Positions 18,237-27,324 of a DNA stretch of 64,000 nt are shown here, one piece after another (positions within the stretch are counted from its first letter, which is position 1; every line of letters begins with the position of its first letter). A model generated the notes under the pieces. It was not told the DNA's origin. It saw nothing but the letters and a program-made list of their open reading frames with translations, and searched no databases. This stretch comes from Microbulbifer elongatus (GTDB lineage Bacteria > Pseudomonadota > Gammaproteobacteria > Pseudomonadales > Cellvibrionaceae), in assembly GCF_020524885.1 (NCBI RefSeq), contig NZ_JAIVKJ010000002.1, positions 744,001 through 808,000 on the forward strand. Direction: 5' to 3'. The translations under genes were made by a program, and so were the position numbers.

Positions 18237-18833
18237 CTACCGGCAGCGATACAGGCGCTGATCCGTGGCGACCAACGTGAGCGGAATATCCCAGCTCTCC
18301 ATTGGCAGGTGGTCGACACATTGCAGTTGGTGGGCAACGCCCACAAGGTCGGGGCCTGTGCCCGGGCGATGGTGTTTGAACGCGAAGGTGCGGTCGTAGT
18401 AACCGGCGCCCATGCCCAGTCGTGCTCCACTAGGGTCGAACGCGACTAGCGGCAGCAGAACCAGATCCAGTCGCTCCGGGCTGATGGATGCGCTGCGGCC
18501 GAGCACCGGTTCCGGAATTCCGTAGCGATTGCGGTAGCGTAGTGAAGCGCCGGGCCAGTGCAGAAAGGTCATGGCGGTGCGCGCGGAGCGGGGCAGTGCC
18601 GGCAGGTAAAAACGTTTGTGGGGAAAACGTTTCAACAACGGGCGCGGGTCAATCTCGCCATCCATTGGCCAGTAGAGCCCGATATGGCGCGCGCGCTTCA
18701 GTTCCGCACACAGAGCCAGTCGCGTGCACAGTCTGCGACTGGCCGTGCGCTGCCGGTGCGTTCCGAGTGCGCGGCGGGCGGCGCGAATTTGACGGCGCAA
18801 CTGTTGCTTGGATGGTGGTGCGGAATCTGGCAT
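18237..18833 (-). CDS. 5-formyltetrahydrofolate cyclo-ligase
   Basis: A 198-aa enzyme (YgfA/Fau family) that uses ATP to convert 5-formyl-THF to 5,10-methenyl-THF. Motifs: KQQLRRQIRAARRAL at the N-terminus (substrate and ATP region), YWPMDGEIDPRPLL, and the C-terminal LPLVAFDPSGARLGMGAGYYDRTF with the glycine-rich ATP site. It lies directly downstream of 6S RNA on the same strand, the conserved gammaproteobacterial order zapA-ssrS-ygfA, where processing can produce both RNA and message from one transcript. Confidence 0.93.
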   Translation of the reverse strand: MPDSAPPSKQQLRRQIRAARRALGTHRQRTASRRLCTRLALCAELKRARHIGLYWPMDGEIDPRPLLKRFPHKRFYLPALPRSARTAMTFLHWPGASLRYRNRYGIPEPVLGRSASISPERLDLVLLPLVAFDPSGARLGMGAGYYDRTFAFKHHRPGTGPDLVGVAHQLQCVDHLPMESWDIPLTLVATDQRLYRCR

Positions 18834-18954
18834 CGGGACCTTCTATTTCGGGACCTTCTAATAAGACCTCTTATCGAAACGACGCTCTGTTATGGTCGGT
18901 GCGGGAAGTTTGCTGGCTGGACGAATATTGTGTGAGCGGCGCAGGGAGGGAAAT

Positions 18955-19134
18955 CAGGTGCCCCGAAAATGCGGCTGATGACATAGCCTTGAACCGTAAG
19001 GCTCAAGGTGGGGGCTCCCGGAATGCATAAGGCTTTCCGCTGCGTGGCGGACTTGCACACCAACATCCGCTGGGATCCTCCAGGGTAGAATTATCGGCTC
19101 AGGACATAGTCAACTGGCCAACACTTCAGGGCGA
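18955..19134 (-). ncRNA. ssrS: 6S RNA
   Basis: Read on the minus strand, CCTGAGCCGATA near the 5' side and ACCTTGAGCC...GGTTCAAGG near the 3' side match the conserved arms of gammaproteobacterial 6S RNA. The ends are closed by GCCCTG (127-132 of 19.1 kb) pairing with CGGGGC (18960-18965). A TATACT -10 element ends 7 nt before the inferred 5' end. 6S RNA mimics an open promoter and sequesters sigma70 RNA polymerase in stationary phase. Its place between zapA and the 5-FCL gene is the standard gammaproteobacterial site. Exact ends are approximate. Confidence 0.9.
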
Positions 19135-19140
19135 GGGATA

Positions 19141-19146
19141 AGTATA
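19141..19146 (-). promoter_or_regulatory. -10 element of the 6S RNA promoter
   Basis: TATACT on the minus strand, placing a start about 7 nt downstream at 19133-19134, which agrees with the closing stem of 6S RNA. No consensus -35 hexamer is seen at 16-18 nt. Confidence 0.65.
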
Positions 19147-19303
19147 CCTCTTGTGGCCAACCAAGGCTAAACGGACTTTCCCGCCAAAAGTTGCTTTTTA
19201 ACGATAGTCAAGTGATGTCGATCGTGCGCACAGGAGGGTTGTCCGCAGGAAACAGGGCGGAGGATGAAGAGAGTATTCCGGGAATGAAAGCGCGAGATTG
19301 CGC

Positions 19304-19618
19304 TTACAGGTTGTCGAACTTTTCCAGCGCGGCCTGCACTTTTTCGTGCAGGCGATCGAGCATCTGTTCTTCTACCGGTTGCCGGGCGAGATCTGCCTTG
19401 GCCTGGATCAGCTCGTGGGCAATATTCAGGGCCGCCATCACCGCGATGCGCTCGGCGCCGATAACGGTGCCGCTGTTGCGGATTTTTGCCATGCGTTCGT
19501 TGAGCAGCTTTGCTGAAGCCTGCAGGCCGGGCTGCTCATCTTCCGAGCAGGCAACGCGATACTCCTTGTCGAGTATCGTTACGGCAACCGTAGCTGAGTT
19601 TTGCGGTTTACTGCTCAT
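19304..19618 (-). CDS. zapA: Cell division protein ZapA
   Basis: A 104-aa protein with the ZapA fold: an N-terminal globular part with VAVTILDKEYRVACSEDEQ and a C-terminal coiled coil (IAVMAALNIAHELIQAKAD ...). ZapA binds and cross-links FtsZ filaments at the division ring. Start ATG overlaps the stop of the upstream ZapB-like gene (ATGA at 19615-19618). A small hairpin (AAGCGC/GCGCTT) overlaps its stop. Downstream lies 6S RNA. Confidence 0.94.
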   Translation of the reverse strand: MSSKPQNSATVAVTILDKEYRVACSEDEQPGLQASAKLLNERMAKIRNSGTVIGAERIAVMAALNIAHELIQAKADLARQPVEEQMLDRLHEKVQAALEKFDNL

Positions 19619-19821
19619 CCGTTTTCTTGGCCCAGGCCCTTGAGTCGGTTGATCATGGTTTCAACCCGGCTGCGAGCCACTTCGTTGTTTTTAATCAGCC
19701 GTTGGCGCTCTTTCTGCCACTGGCCTTCCTGCTCGCGCAGCGCGCGATTGTCTGCAGCCAGCTGCTGGCACTGTTGCAACAGTGAATCCAGCTTGAGTTC
19801 TAACGCCTGTATTTTATCCAT
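19615..19821 (-). CDS. TIGR02449-family coiled-coil protein (ZapB-like)
   Basis: A 68-aa protein predicted to be one continuous coiled coil (KIQALELKLDSLLQQCQQLA ... VETMINRLKGLGQENG). It matches the TIGR02449 small proteins that precede zapA in many gammaproteobacteria and look like ZapB; a role with ZapA in Z-ring organisation is plausible but inferred. Its last codons overlap zapA, implying coupled synthesis. Confidence 0.88.
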   Translation of the reverse strand: MDKIQALELKLDSLLQQCQQLAADNRALREQEGQWQKERQRLIKNNEVARSRVETMINRLKGLGQENG

Positions 19822-20175
19822 AATTCCTGCGTGTTCCGTGGCCCCCGTTCTCTAGAGAGAGATGCAACCGAGTTCCATAGGTCTAACGACCTGCGTAAGG
19901 CGGGGGATTCCGCTACTATATTGCCGGTGTATTTAGGGGTCAATTGCCCCTAATTGCTATATGGCGTAAATAAGGCGTATTAAGGGTCGAGAGCGAGTCA
20001 ATATTTCGCCAATTTGGCGATTTATTCGCTCATCCACGCTGTACCCATTCATTGTCCGGGAGCCCTGTGCGAATTTCCCGGTCACCGTTCAAATTTTCAG
20101 CAGAATGCGGATCGTTTATTGGGCTTGGTTTTTTACCTCGCCGATGATACTTCGCAGAGGTCTTCAGGAGTTTAT
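19822..20175. other. Divergent regulatory gap between zapB-like and UPF0149 genes
   Basis: 354 bp with no gene. Two short dyads are visible: AGGGGTCAATTGCCCCT near 19934-19950 and CGCCAATTTGGCG at 20007-20019. Either could be an operator, but no known box is recognised. The region must hold promoters for both the zapA side and the pepP-ubi side. Confidence 0.45.
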
Positions 20176-20748
20176 ATGTCCGCAGAGCCGGTTTCGTTCG
20201 ATGAGCTCGCCAATCAGATAGTGGCCGCGGGCGGCAAAATCGGGCCGAGCGAATTACACGGATTCATTTGCGGCCTGCTCGCCGCAGGTGCGCGACCAGA
20301 CAAGAAGCGCTGGCAAAAAGAAGTGGCGGAATTTCTCGATCTGGATGCACTGCCAGCAGATTTGAGCCGTGACAGTCTCGTTCTCGCCGAACAGAGTCAA
20401 CGGGATCTTTCCGATAAAAATTTTTCCTTTCAGCCGCTGCTCAGTAACTCTGACGAACTGGCCGAACGCGGCCAGACACTGTGCCTGTGGTGCGAAGGTT
20501 TTCTGCATGGCTTCGGAATTGGGAAATACACCGGTGAGCTGCCACCTACCAGCAGTGAAGCGCTGAAGGATTTTGCGGAGATTGCACAACTGGATGCGAC
20601 TTCTCTGGAAAACGGTGCGGAGCAGGAGCGGGAGCTGTTCGAAGTGCTGGAGTATGTACGTATGGCAGCGATGAATATTTTTGTGGAGTGTAATCCGCCT
20701 TCCGATCCCGGTGAAAAGAAACACCCCGCGGGTCCTACCCTGCACTGA
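20176..20748 (+). CDS. UPF0149 family protein (YgfB-like)
   Basis: A 190-aa protein with the UPF0149 landmarks GPSELHGFICGLLAAG near the N-terminus, LCLWCEGFLHGFGIG in the middle and EYVRMAAMNIFVEC near the end. The fold is all-helical; YgfB in Pseudomonas has been linked to gene regulation affecting beta-lactam resistance. ATG 20176 has CAGGAG 7 nt upstream. It heads a run with pepP, ubiH and ubiI, the same order as in Pseudomonas and E. coli (ygfB-pepP-ubiH-visC). Confidence 0.92.
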   Translation: MSAEPVSFDELANQIVAAGGKIGPSELHGFICGLLAAGARPDKKRWQKEVAEFLDLDALPADLSRDSLVLAEQSQRDLSDKNFSFQPLLSNSDELAERGQTLCLWCEGFLHGFGIGKYTGELPPTSSEALKDFAEIAQLDATSLENGAEQERELFEVLEYVRMAAMNIFVECNPPSDPGEKKHPAGPTLH

Positions 20749-20770
20749 GAGCTGTAATGCGGTTGTCACC

Positions 20771-22120
20771 ATGAGTATTACCAAAGCCGAATACGCCCGT
20801 CGCCGCCAGCGCCTGATCGAGGCGCTGGACGATAACAGCTTGGCGGTGGTGCCCGCTGCTCGCGAGCAACTGCGCTCGCGGGATACCTATTTTCCGTTTC
20901 GCCAGGACAGCGATTTTTCCTACTTAACCGGTTTTGAGGAGCCCGAGTCCCTGCTGGTTTTGATCCCGGGGCGCAAACAGGGCGAGACGCTGCTGTTCTG
21001 CCGCGAGCGTGATACGGAAAAAGAAATGTGGGACGGCCCGCGCCTCGGCCCGGAGCGCGCTGCAGAACAATGCGGCCTGTGCGATGCGTTTCCCATCGGC
21101 GACCTGGATGACATTCTTCCGGGGCTTCTGGAGGGGCGCGACCTGATTTATTACACCATGGGGCGCTTCCCCCAGCTCGACCGCCGCTTGCAGGGATATC
21201 TGCAGGCGATCGAGCAGGCTCCGGGAAACAGTGCACAAGTCAGAGCGCGTGCCCCGGAGATGGTGAGTCTCGATCCACAGTTGCACGATCTGCGACTGTT
21301 CAAGAGTGCGGCGGAAATCCGCTTGATGGCGAAAGCCGCAGAAATCAGTGCCGAAGGCCACCGCCGAGCCATGCAGCGCTGCAAACCGGGTATGTACGAA
21401 TACCAGCTGGAAGCCGAGCTGCTGCACACCTTTGCCACCGCCGGTGCGCGTGAGCCCGCCTACCCAAGTATCGTCGGTGGCGGCCGCAATGCGCTCGTGA
21501 TGCACTACATTGCCAACAGTGCGTCGCTCAAAAATGGTGACCTGGTACTGATTGATGCGGGCTGTGAATACCGCGGTTACGCTGCCGATATCACGCGGAC
21601 CTTTCCCGTCAACGGTCGCTTTAGCGGGCCGCAGAGAGCGGTGTATGAAATCGTGCTGGCCAGCCAGCAGGCCGCGATCGAAAAAATTGTTGCCGGCAAC
21701 GACTGGGATCACCCGCACCTGGCCAGCGTTGAGGTTATCGTCCGCGGGCTGAAAGACCTGGGACTACTGAAAGGGGATCTGCACGGGCTGATTGAGTCCG
21801 GAGCCTACCGCCGCTTTTATATGCACCGTGTGGGGCACTGGTTGGGAATGGATGTACACGATGTGGGTGATTACAAGGTTCACGGCCAGTGGCGCCAGCT
21901 GGAGCCGGGCATGGTTATGACGGTGGAGCCGGGAATCTATATTGGTGCGGAAGATGCGGCGGTGCCGGAAAAATTCCGCGGTATCGGCATCCGTATCGAA
22001 GATGATGTCGCCCTGCTGAAGAGCGGGCCGCAGATACTTTCTGCCGCCGCGCCCAAGTCCGTTGAGGATATCGAGTACCTGATGCGCTCCGGCGATCTGG
22101 TACAGGGAGCCCTGTTGTGA
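20771..22120 (+). CDS. pepP: Xaa-Pro aminopeptidase
   Basis: A 449-aa metallopeptidase of family M24B that removes N-terminal residues preceding proline. An N-terminal creatinase-like domain (residues about 1-170) is followed by the pita-bread domain. Metal ligands are visible: the two Asp in LIDAGCEYRGYAADITRTF, His in HRVGHWLGMDVHD, and Glu in MVMTVEPGIYIG and IRIEDDVALL. Length equals E. coli PepP (441). The start ATG lies 22 bp after the UPF0149 stop; the stop overlaps the GTG of ubiH (GTGA). Confidence 0.95.
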   Translation: MSITKAEYARRRQRLIEALDDNSLAVVPAAREQLRSRDTYFPFRQDSDFSYLTGFEEPESLLVLIPGRKQGETLLFCRERDTEKEMWDGPRLGPERAAEQCGLCDAFPIGDLDDILPGLLEGRDLIYYTMGRFPQLDRRLQGYLQAIEQAPGNSAQVRARAPEMVSLDPQLHDLRLFKSAAEIRLMAKAAEISAEGHRRAMQRCKPGMYEYQLEAELLHTFATAGAREPAYPSIVGGGRNALVMHYIANSASLKNGDLVLIDAGCEYRGYAADITRTFPVNGRFSGPQRAVYEIVLASQQAAIEKIVAGNDWDHPHLASVEVIVRGLKDLGLLKGDLHGLIESGAYRRFYMHRVGHWLGMDVHDVGDYKVHGQWRQLEPGMVMTVEPGIYIGAEDAAVPEKFRGIGIRIEDDVALLKSGPQILSAAAPKSVEDIEYLMRSGDLVQGALL

Positions 22121-23403
22121 ATAAAAAGGTTGTGGAAAAAAAGGTTGATAGTACACAGACCGATATCGCAATCGTCGGCGGCGGTATGGCGGGGGCCAGC
22201 CTGGCACTGTTGCTCTCCCACCACTGCCCGGACCTGAGTGTTTCCCTGCTGGAACGGCATTCGCTGCCAGACAGCGCCGCTACCCTGAAATTGCCAAGCT
22301 TCGATACCCGTGCCACTGCCATCGCCGCCGGCAGCCTGCAGATTTTTGATGAGCTGGGCCTGTGGAAATCACTGCGCGAGCACGCGGCGCCCATCTCCCG
22401 GGTGCAGGTTTCCGACCGCGGCCATTCCCTGGGGGCCAGCCTGCACGCTGAGCGGGAATCGGCGGCCTGTTTCGACGGCATGCTCGGGGCGGTGATCGAG
22501 AACGCCGCACTCGGCCCCTTGCTATACCGTGCGCTGGAAAACACCAGTGTGCGAGTGCTCGCTCCGGCGGAAGTCACTGCAGTGGCGATGAATGCCGAGG
22601 GCGCCCAACTTTTGTGGCGCGCGGGGAGTGATGAAACGGACGAATTGAAGACACTGCAGGCGCGCCTTCTGGTCGTCGCAGACGGGGTCAATTCGCCTCT
22701 TTGCCAACGGCTGGGAGTAGCCACGGAAGAGGTGGACTATCACCAGCAGGCGCTGGTGACGACGGTGGGTTTACAGAGTGATCACGGTGGCGTGGCGTTC
22801 GAGCGCTTTACCGACAGTGGCCCGATGGCACTCTTGCCTCTGCCGCGCAGGGAGGGAATACATCGTGCCGCACTGGTTTGGACCTGCGAGCAGGACGATT
22901 GGGAACGGCTGGCGGCGCTGCCCGAAAAAGAGTTTATCCGCCACCTGCAGCAGACCTTTGGTTGGCGCGCTGGGCGTATCGTGCGGGCGGGGCAGGTACA
23001 GGGTTACCCGCTCAAGCTGTCCCTGGCTCGCGAGCAGGTGCGAAGGGGGCTGGTACTTGTAGGCAACTGTGCGCATTTCCTGCATCCGGTGGCCGGGCAG
23101 GGGTTCAATCTGACCCTGCGCGACTGCGACGGGCTGGCTCGCGCCATTGGTCGGGCAATGGCGGCTCAGGCCCCGGAATTCGGGCAATCCGGTCCCGGAG
23201 AGCTAGACTTACTTGAGACTTATTGGCGCGAACGTCAACATGATCAGCAGCTGACCATCGGGTTCAGTGACCGAATCCCGCCCCTGTTTGCCTCCCGCAG
23301 CCTGCTGCTGGGCGGCCTGCGGCAGGCGGGACTGCTGGGATTGGCCCTGGCACCTGCACTGCGCACGGGTTTTGCCCGTCAGGCTGCTGGACTTGCGCTC
23401 TAG
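22117..23403 (+). CDS. ubiH: FAD-dependent 2-octaprenyl-6-methoxyphenol hydroxylase
   Basis: A 428-aa flavin monooxygenase of the UbiH/UbiF/VisC family in aerobic ubiquinone synthesis. Motifs: the dinucleotide-binding TDIAIVGGGMAGASLALLL, the DG motif VVADGVNSPL and the second FAD motif GNCAHFLHPVAGQGFNLTLRD. The GN (not GD) in that last motif, and its place after pepP, favour UbiH. Starts with GTG overlapping the pepP stop. Confidence 0.9.
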   Translation: MNKKVVEKKVDSTQTDIAIVGGGMAGASLALLLSHHCPDLSVSLLERHSLPDSAATLKLPSFDTRATAIAAGSLQIFDELGLWKSLREHAAPISRVQVSDRGHSLGASLHAERESAACFDGMLGAVIENAALGPLLYRALENTSVRVLAPAEVTAVAMNAEGAQLLWRAGSDETDELKTLQARLLVVADGVNSPLCQRLGVATEEVDYHQQALVTTVGLQSDHGGVAFERFTDSGPMALLPLPRREGIHRAALVWTCEQDDWERLAALPEKEFIRHLQQTFGWRAGRIVRAGQVQGYPLKLSLAREQVRRGLVLVGNCAHFLHPVAGQGFNLTLRDCDGLARAIGRAMAAQAPEFGQSGPGELDLLETYWRERQHDQQLTIGFSDRIPPLFASRSLLLGGLRQAGLLGLALAPALRTGFARQAAGLAL

Positions 23404-23484
23404 TCACACTATAACGGTGCAGCTGTGCAGGCCGTTGATGCCGGTCTGGCCGCTCAATCAAATTTTTCCGGGGAGTTACTGCCG

Positions 23485-24720
23485 ATGAACAGACAGCGAA
23501 TGGACGTGACCATTGTCGGAGGCGGCATGGTCGGGATGGCCCAGGCGGCACTGCTCGCCGTGCGGCATCCGCAGATGCGTATTTCGCTGCTGGAGGCATC
23601 GAACGTGGACCCCCAGGTTCGTGAAGACAGTTACGACGCCCGCGTTGTTGCACTCACCGAAGCCTCGCGCGCGTTGCTGGAAGAAGTCGGTGTGTGGCAG
23701 CGTATCGCCGGCAAGCGCGAATGCCCCTACACCCAGATGCGAGTGTGGGATGCGGAGGGCACGGGTTCCGTCTGGTTTGACTGTCGCGATGTGAAGCTGC
23801 CTAACCTCGGCCATATTGTGGAGAACAGCGTGATACTGGCGGCGCTGCGCGAGCGGATTGCCGAGTTGAGCAATGTCGATCTGGTAACCGGGTTCAAACT
23901 GGAGAGCTGGTGGCGGGACTGCGGTCTCTGGCACCTGCAGTCGCGCAGTCCGGACCGGGATGCGGTCGAAGGGCTGGACACCCAGTCGCCGGTGCTGACG
24001 ACGCGGCTGCTGATCGGCGCCGATGGTGCGCGTTCGCGGGTGCGTGATCTGTTGCGTATTCGCACACGCGATGTGGAATATCAGCAGACCGCGCTGGTAT
24101 GTGTGGCCCGCTGTGAAAAGTCTCACGAGTCCACCGCCTGGCAGCGTTTTCTGGATACCGGCCCGCTGGCATTTTTACCCCTTTCCGGGCTCGGTGACGA
24201 TCGCCACTGTGCGGTGGTCTGGTCTGCGGACGACGACCTCGCACGCGAACTGGTGATGCTGGATGACAAGGCGTTTGCCCTGAACCTGGAGAAAGCGTTC
24301 GAGAGCCGGCTCGGTGCGGTCGAGTTTGTGAGCGAGCGCTTTTCTTTCGCATTGCGTGCGCGCCACGCGGAATCCTATTTTGGCCCCGGCGCGGTATTGA
24401 TTGGCGATGCGGCCCACAGTATTCACCCCCTTGCCGGGCAAGGGGTCAATCTGGGCCTGATGGATGTGCTGGTATTGACGGAGGAAATCGATCGCGCGCT
24501 CAAGCGGGATATTTCTCCGGCGCATGCTTCGGTGCTCACCCGCTACCAGCGCCGTCGTCGCGGCGAGAACGCGGCAACCCTCAAGGCCATGAGTACTTTC
24601 AAGTCTTTGTTCGGCGCTGGCGATCTGCACTGGCGCTGGTTGCGCAATACCGGCCTGAGTATGGTGGATGCCAGCCCGTTGTTGAAAAAGCGCATCATCA
24701 TGCGTGCCATGTCGGTGTAA
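23485..24720 (+). CDS. ubiI: FAD-dependent ubiquinone hydroxylase, UbiI/VisC type
   Basis: A 411-aa paralogue of the preceding protein, with VTIVGGGMVGMAQAALLA, the DG motif LIGADGARSRVRDLL and LIGDAAHSIHPLAGQGVNLGLMD. The HPLAGQGVNLG-MD form resembles UbiI (C5 hydroxylation) more than UbiF, but assignment among paralogues by eye is not certain. ATG 23485 follows GGGGAG. A terminator lies 35 bp downstream, ending the UPF0149-pepP-ubiH-ubiI unit. Confidence 0.87.
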   Translation: MNRQRMDVTIVGGGMVGMAQAALLAVRHPQMRISLLEASNVDPQVREDSYDARVVALTEASRALLEEVGVWQRIAGKRECPYTQMRVWDAEGTGSVWFDCRDVKLPNLGHIVENSVILAALRERIAELSNVDLVTGFKLESWWRDCGLWHLQSRSPDRDAVEGLDTQSPVLTTRLLIGADGARSRVRDLLRIRTRDVEYQQTALVCVARCEKSHESTAWQRFLDTGPLAFLPLSGLGDDRHCAVVWSADDDLARELVMLDDKAFALNLEKAFESRLGAVEFVSERFSFALRARHAESYFGPGAVLIGDAAHSIHPLAGQGVNLGLMDVLVLTEEIDRALKRDISPAHASVLTRYQRRRRGENAATLKAMSTFKSLFGAGDLHWRWLRNTGLSMVDASPLLKKRIIMRAMSV

Positions 24721-24753
24721 AAACACAGGCCCGGTAGCGGATCGCTGGTACAA

Positions 24754-24782
24754 AAGACGCGGCATAAAAGCCGCGTTTTTTG
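24754..24782 (+). terminator. Intrinsic terminator after ubiI
   Basis: CGCGGC, loop ATAAAA, GCCGCG followed by five T, with AAAA on the 5' side. Confidence 0.88.
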
Positions 24783-24865
24783 TGCATGATCGGGGTTCAC
24801 CGGAATCCCCCTGAGAAATTTGTTAGAGTCGCGCCATCCCATGTTTATTTTCAGGTAGGCCGCAT

Positions 24866-25879
24866 TTGAGTAACTGGATCACCGTCTGTGAATTCCCCCT
24901 GAGCAAAGACCTGACTGCGGTGGCGGATTTTATTCGCCGTCACCAACTGCCCCTGCGTATTACCGAGGAAAACAATCGCCAGTGTGTGGCCAGCCTGGCG
25001 CCGCAGCTTGTTGATCCAATGAAGCAACTGTTGCTGCGCTGGCAGCAGGGGGACGTGGATCTGTCGCAGGTACAGGTGCACACCTACGATGAGAATGCTC
25101 CGACGCCGGCGCAGGAGTCGAACAGTGGAGAGCAGGGTTCCGAGGAGGCTGCAGCGACCGGGCAAAACGCCGAAGCGCGATCTATAGTGCCGCCATCGGT
25201 TATTCCCCAGTGGTCTCTGCGGGAGACGCCGCTGAGCCTCATCCTGATTGCCTTGTGTTTTATTGGCTGGTTTATGTTGCGCCAGGGGCTGGCGGAGCCA
25301 TTAGTCATTTTCCCCCAGCGACCGAGTGACTTTGATGCTTCACAGTCGTCTCTCGCCTGGCACCTGGTGCGGGGAGAGTTCTGGCGTTTGTGGACGCCGG
25401 CGATGGTGCACTTTTCTTTACCGCACGCGTTGTTCAACAGTCTCGGCATCTGGATTGTGGGGCGCTCGCTGGAGGCGCGCGCCGGCACCTGGTGGTTTGC
25501 ACTTCTTGTTCTGATCAGTGCGCCGGTGTCCAATCTGGCGCAGTACTACTGGGCGCCGCAGAATCTGTTTGGCGGCATGTCCGGTGTGGTTTACGCACTG
25601 TTTGGTGCGGCGTTTGTGATTCAGCGCTGGCAGCCAGCATGGCGCGATGTGCCACCATCGCTGGTTTGGTTGGCGCTGGTATGGCTACTGGTTTGTATGC
25701 TCGGTGTGGTGGATTACTTTATCCCTGGTGGTATCGCCAATGCCGCGCATATCGGCGGTTTTGCCGCAGGCCTGATCCTCGCTTTGGTGTTCTGCGCAGC
25801 GGGCGGTGCGCGGCGGTATTTTTCCGCCGCGCGTCCGTGCAGTGAAGACGCCGCTCCCGTTTCCCACAAAGAATTCTGA
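24866..25879 (+). CDS. Rhomboid-family intramembrane serine protease (GlpG-like)
   Basis: A 337-aa GlpG-type protease. Residues 1-75 look like the cytoplasmic GlpG domain, then a Gln/Glu/Ser linker (78-110), then six or so helices. The catalytic Ser is S239 in FGGMSGVVYALF and the catalytic His is H295 in ANAAHIGGFAAGL; the conserved H187xxxN191 of the oxyanion region is in LPHALFNSLG. It cleaves within membrane helices of other proteins. The start is a TTG at 24866 after AGGTAGG; an ATG further upstream runs into a stop. The CNNM gene follows by 6 bp. Confidence 0.92.
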   Translation: MSNWITVCEFPLSKDLTAVADFIRRHQLPLRITEENNRQCVASLAPQLVDPMKQLLLRWQQGDVDLSQVQVHTYDENAPTPAQESNSGEQGSEEAAATGQNAEARSIVPPSVIPQWSLRETPLSLILIALCFIGWFMLRQGLAEPLVIFPQRPSDFDASQSSLAWHLVRGEFWRLWTPAMVHFSLPHALFNSLGIWIVGRSLEARAGTWWFALLVLISAPVSNLAQYYWAPQNLFGGMSGVVYALFGAAFVIQRWQPAWRDVPPSLVWLALVWLLVCMLGVVDYFIPGGIANAAHIGGFAAGLILALVFCAAGGARRYFSAARPCSEDAAPVSHKEF

Positions 25880-25885
25880 TCGACC

Positions 25886-27112
25886 ATGCTGCTACTGATC
25901 ATTTACGTTCTGATCGCGCTGGGTTTCTCTTTCCTCTGCTCCATCGCCGAGGCCGTTATTCTCAGTGTTACTCGTCCCTATATCAGCCTGTTGGAGCGTG
26001 AGGGGCATAAATCCGGGCGCCTGCTGAGGCGGTTGAAGCAAGATATCAATGCGCCGCTCGCCGCGATTCTAACCCTCAACACGGTGGCACATACCGTGGG
26101 CGCCGCCGGAGCGGGCGCCCAGGCGGCGTCGGTGTTTGGCAGTAATTATCTGGGTATCGCCTCGGCCATACTGACTCTGCTTATTCTGGTTTTTTCCGAG
26201 ATTATTCCAAAAACACTTGGCGCGGTGTACTGGCGGCAATTGGCCCCGGCAACCGCCTATGTTCTGCGCTATCTGGTTTTGCTGCTGAAGCCTTTTGTCT
26301 GGCTGTCGGAGTGGTTGACCCGCGGCCTGGCCCACGGGCCGACCCTGACCGGTTTCAGTCGCGAGGAATTTGCGGTGATGGCGGAGATTGGCGAGGCGGA
26401 AGGGCAGCTGGAGCAACGTGAATCCAGCATCATGCATAACCTGTTCTTTACCCTGCGGGATCACACCGTGCGCGAAGTGATGACACCGCGCACGGTGGTT
26501 TTTTCACTTTCCGAAAATATGAGCGTGGGCGACGCCTACGAACAGATAGAGAAGAGCCGCTTCTCGCGGATTCCCCTGTATGAGCATGACGACCCGGATC
26601 TGGTGGTGGGCTTCATCCTCAAGCAGGATCTGCTGCTGGAGTATTCACGCGGCGTGCGCGAAGACAGCCTGCGCAGCTTGCGGCGGGACTTATTGATGGT
26701 GCCGGAAACCGCGGCCATTTATCAGGTATTTCACAAAATGCTGGCCCGGCGTGTGCAGATCACCGCGGTGGTTGATGAATACGGCAGTCTGGAAGGCCTT
26801 GTGACCCTGGAAGATATCCTTGAGGCACTTCTGGGCGAAGAGATCGTCGACGAAGCGGACAAGACTCCGGACCGCCAGGAGCTGGCAAAACGCCTGTGGC
26901 GCTGGCGCTCCAAGCGCTATGGGTTGCTGGTCGACGAAATGGCGCAGCGTGAGCAGGCGGGTGAGGAGCCACAAGATCTGCTGCGGGAAGAAATCCAGCG
27001 GCAACTGCGCGAAGATGCATCGGAATCGCCGGGCGCGCCTGACACCGGGGCCGGTTCGGATAGCGACAAGCCCGAAGGCAAAGGCAAAGGCAAAGGGGGC
27101 GAAAAGCCGTGA
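25886..27112 (+). CDS. CNNM / HlyC-CorC family membrane protein with CBS pair
   Basis: A 408-aa protein: CNNM domain with four helices at residues 1-160 (SIAEAVILSVTRPYISLLER and LLILVFSEIIPKTLGAVYWR are typical), then two CBS motifs (about 190-310: VREVMTPRTVVFSL, ITAVVDEYGSLEGLVTLEDI). Family members are linked to Mg2+ and other divalent cation transport. Unlike CorC-type relatives, it has no C-terminal CorC_HlyC domain after the CBS pair. Instead it ends with a Glu/Arg-rich helix and a Lys/Gly tail (GKGKGKGGEKP). Probably an operon with the rhomboid gene (6-bp spacing). Confidence 0.9.
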   Translation: MLLLIIYVLIALGFSFLCSIAEAVILSVTRPYISLLEREGHKSGRLLRRLKQDINAPLAAILTLNTVAHTVGAAGAGAQAASVFGSNYLGIASAILTLLILVFSEIIPKTLGAVYWRQLAPATAYVLRYLVLLLKPFVWLSEWLTRGLAHGPTLTGFSREEFAVMAEIGEAEGQLEQRESSIMHNLFFTLRDHTVREVMTPRTVVFSLSENMSVGDAYEQIEKSRFSRIPLYEHDDPDLVVGFILKQDLLLEYSRGVREDSLRSLRRDLLMVPETAAIYQVFHKMLARRVQITAVVDEYGSLEGLVTLEDILEALLGEEIVDEADKTPDRQELAKRLWRWRSKRYGLLVDEMAQREQAGEEPQDLLREEIQRQLREDASESPGAPDTGAGSDSDKPEGKGKGKGGEKP

Positions 27113-27324
27113 TAGGCGCCGTCTCTGGGTGAGCCGATTTGCCAGATTCTCCCGTGGGATGAACGGAGTATTTCAACGGTTCATCGCAAGGCACTTGAAA
27201 AATGTCCCGTTCGGGCGGATAAAAGGTGTAACAGGGGCGTGAATGACCGCCGCTGACTTTGCCTCGGCGTTGTAAATCCCTGGTAACACTTTAAGAAGTT
27301 TTTGATTCAAGTAGTGAATGTAAA

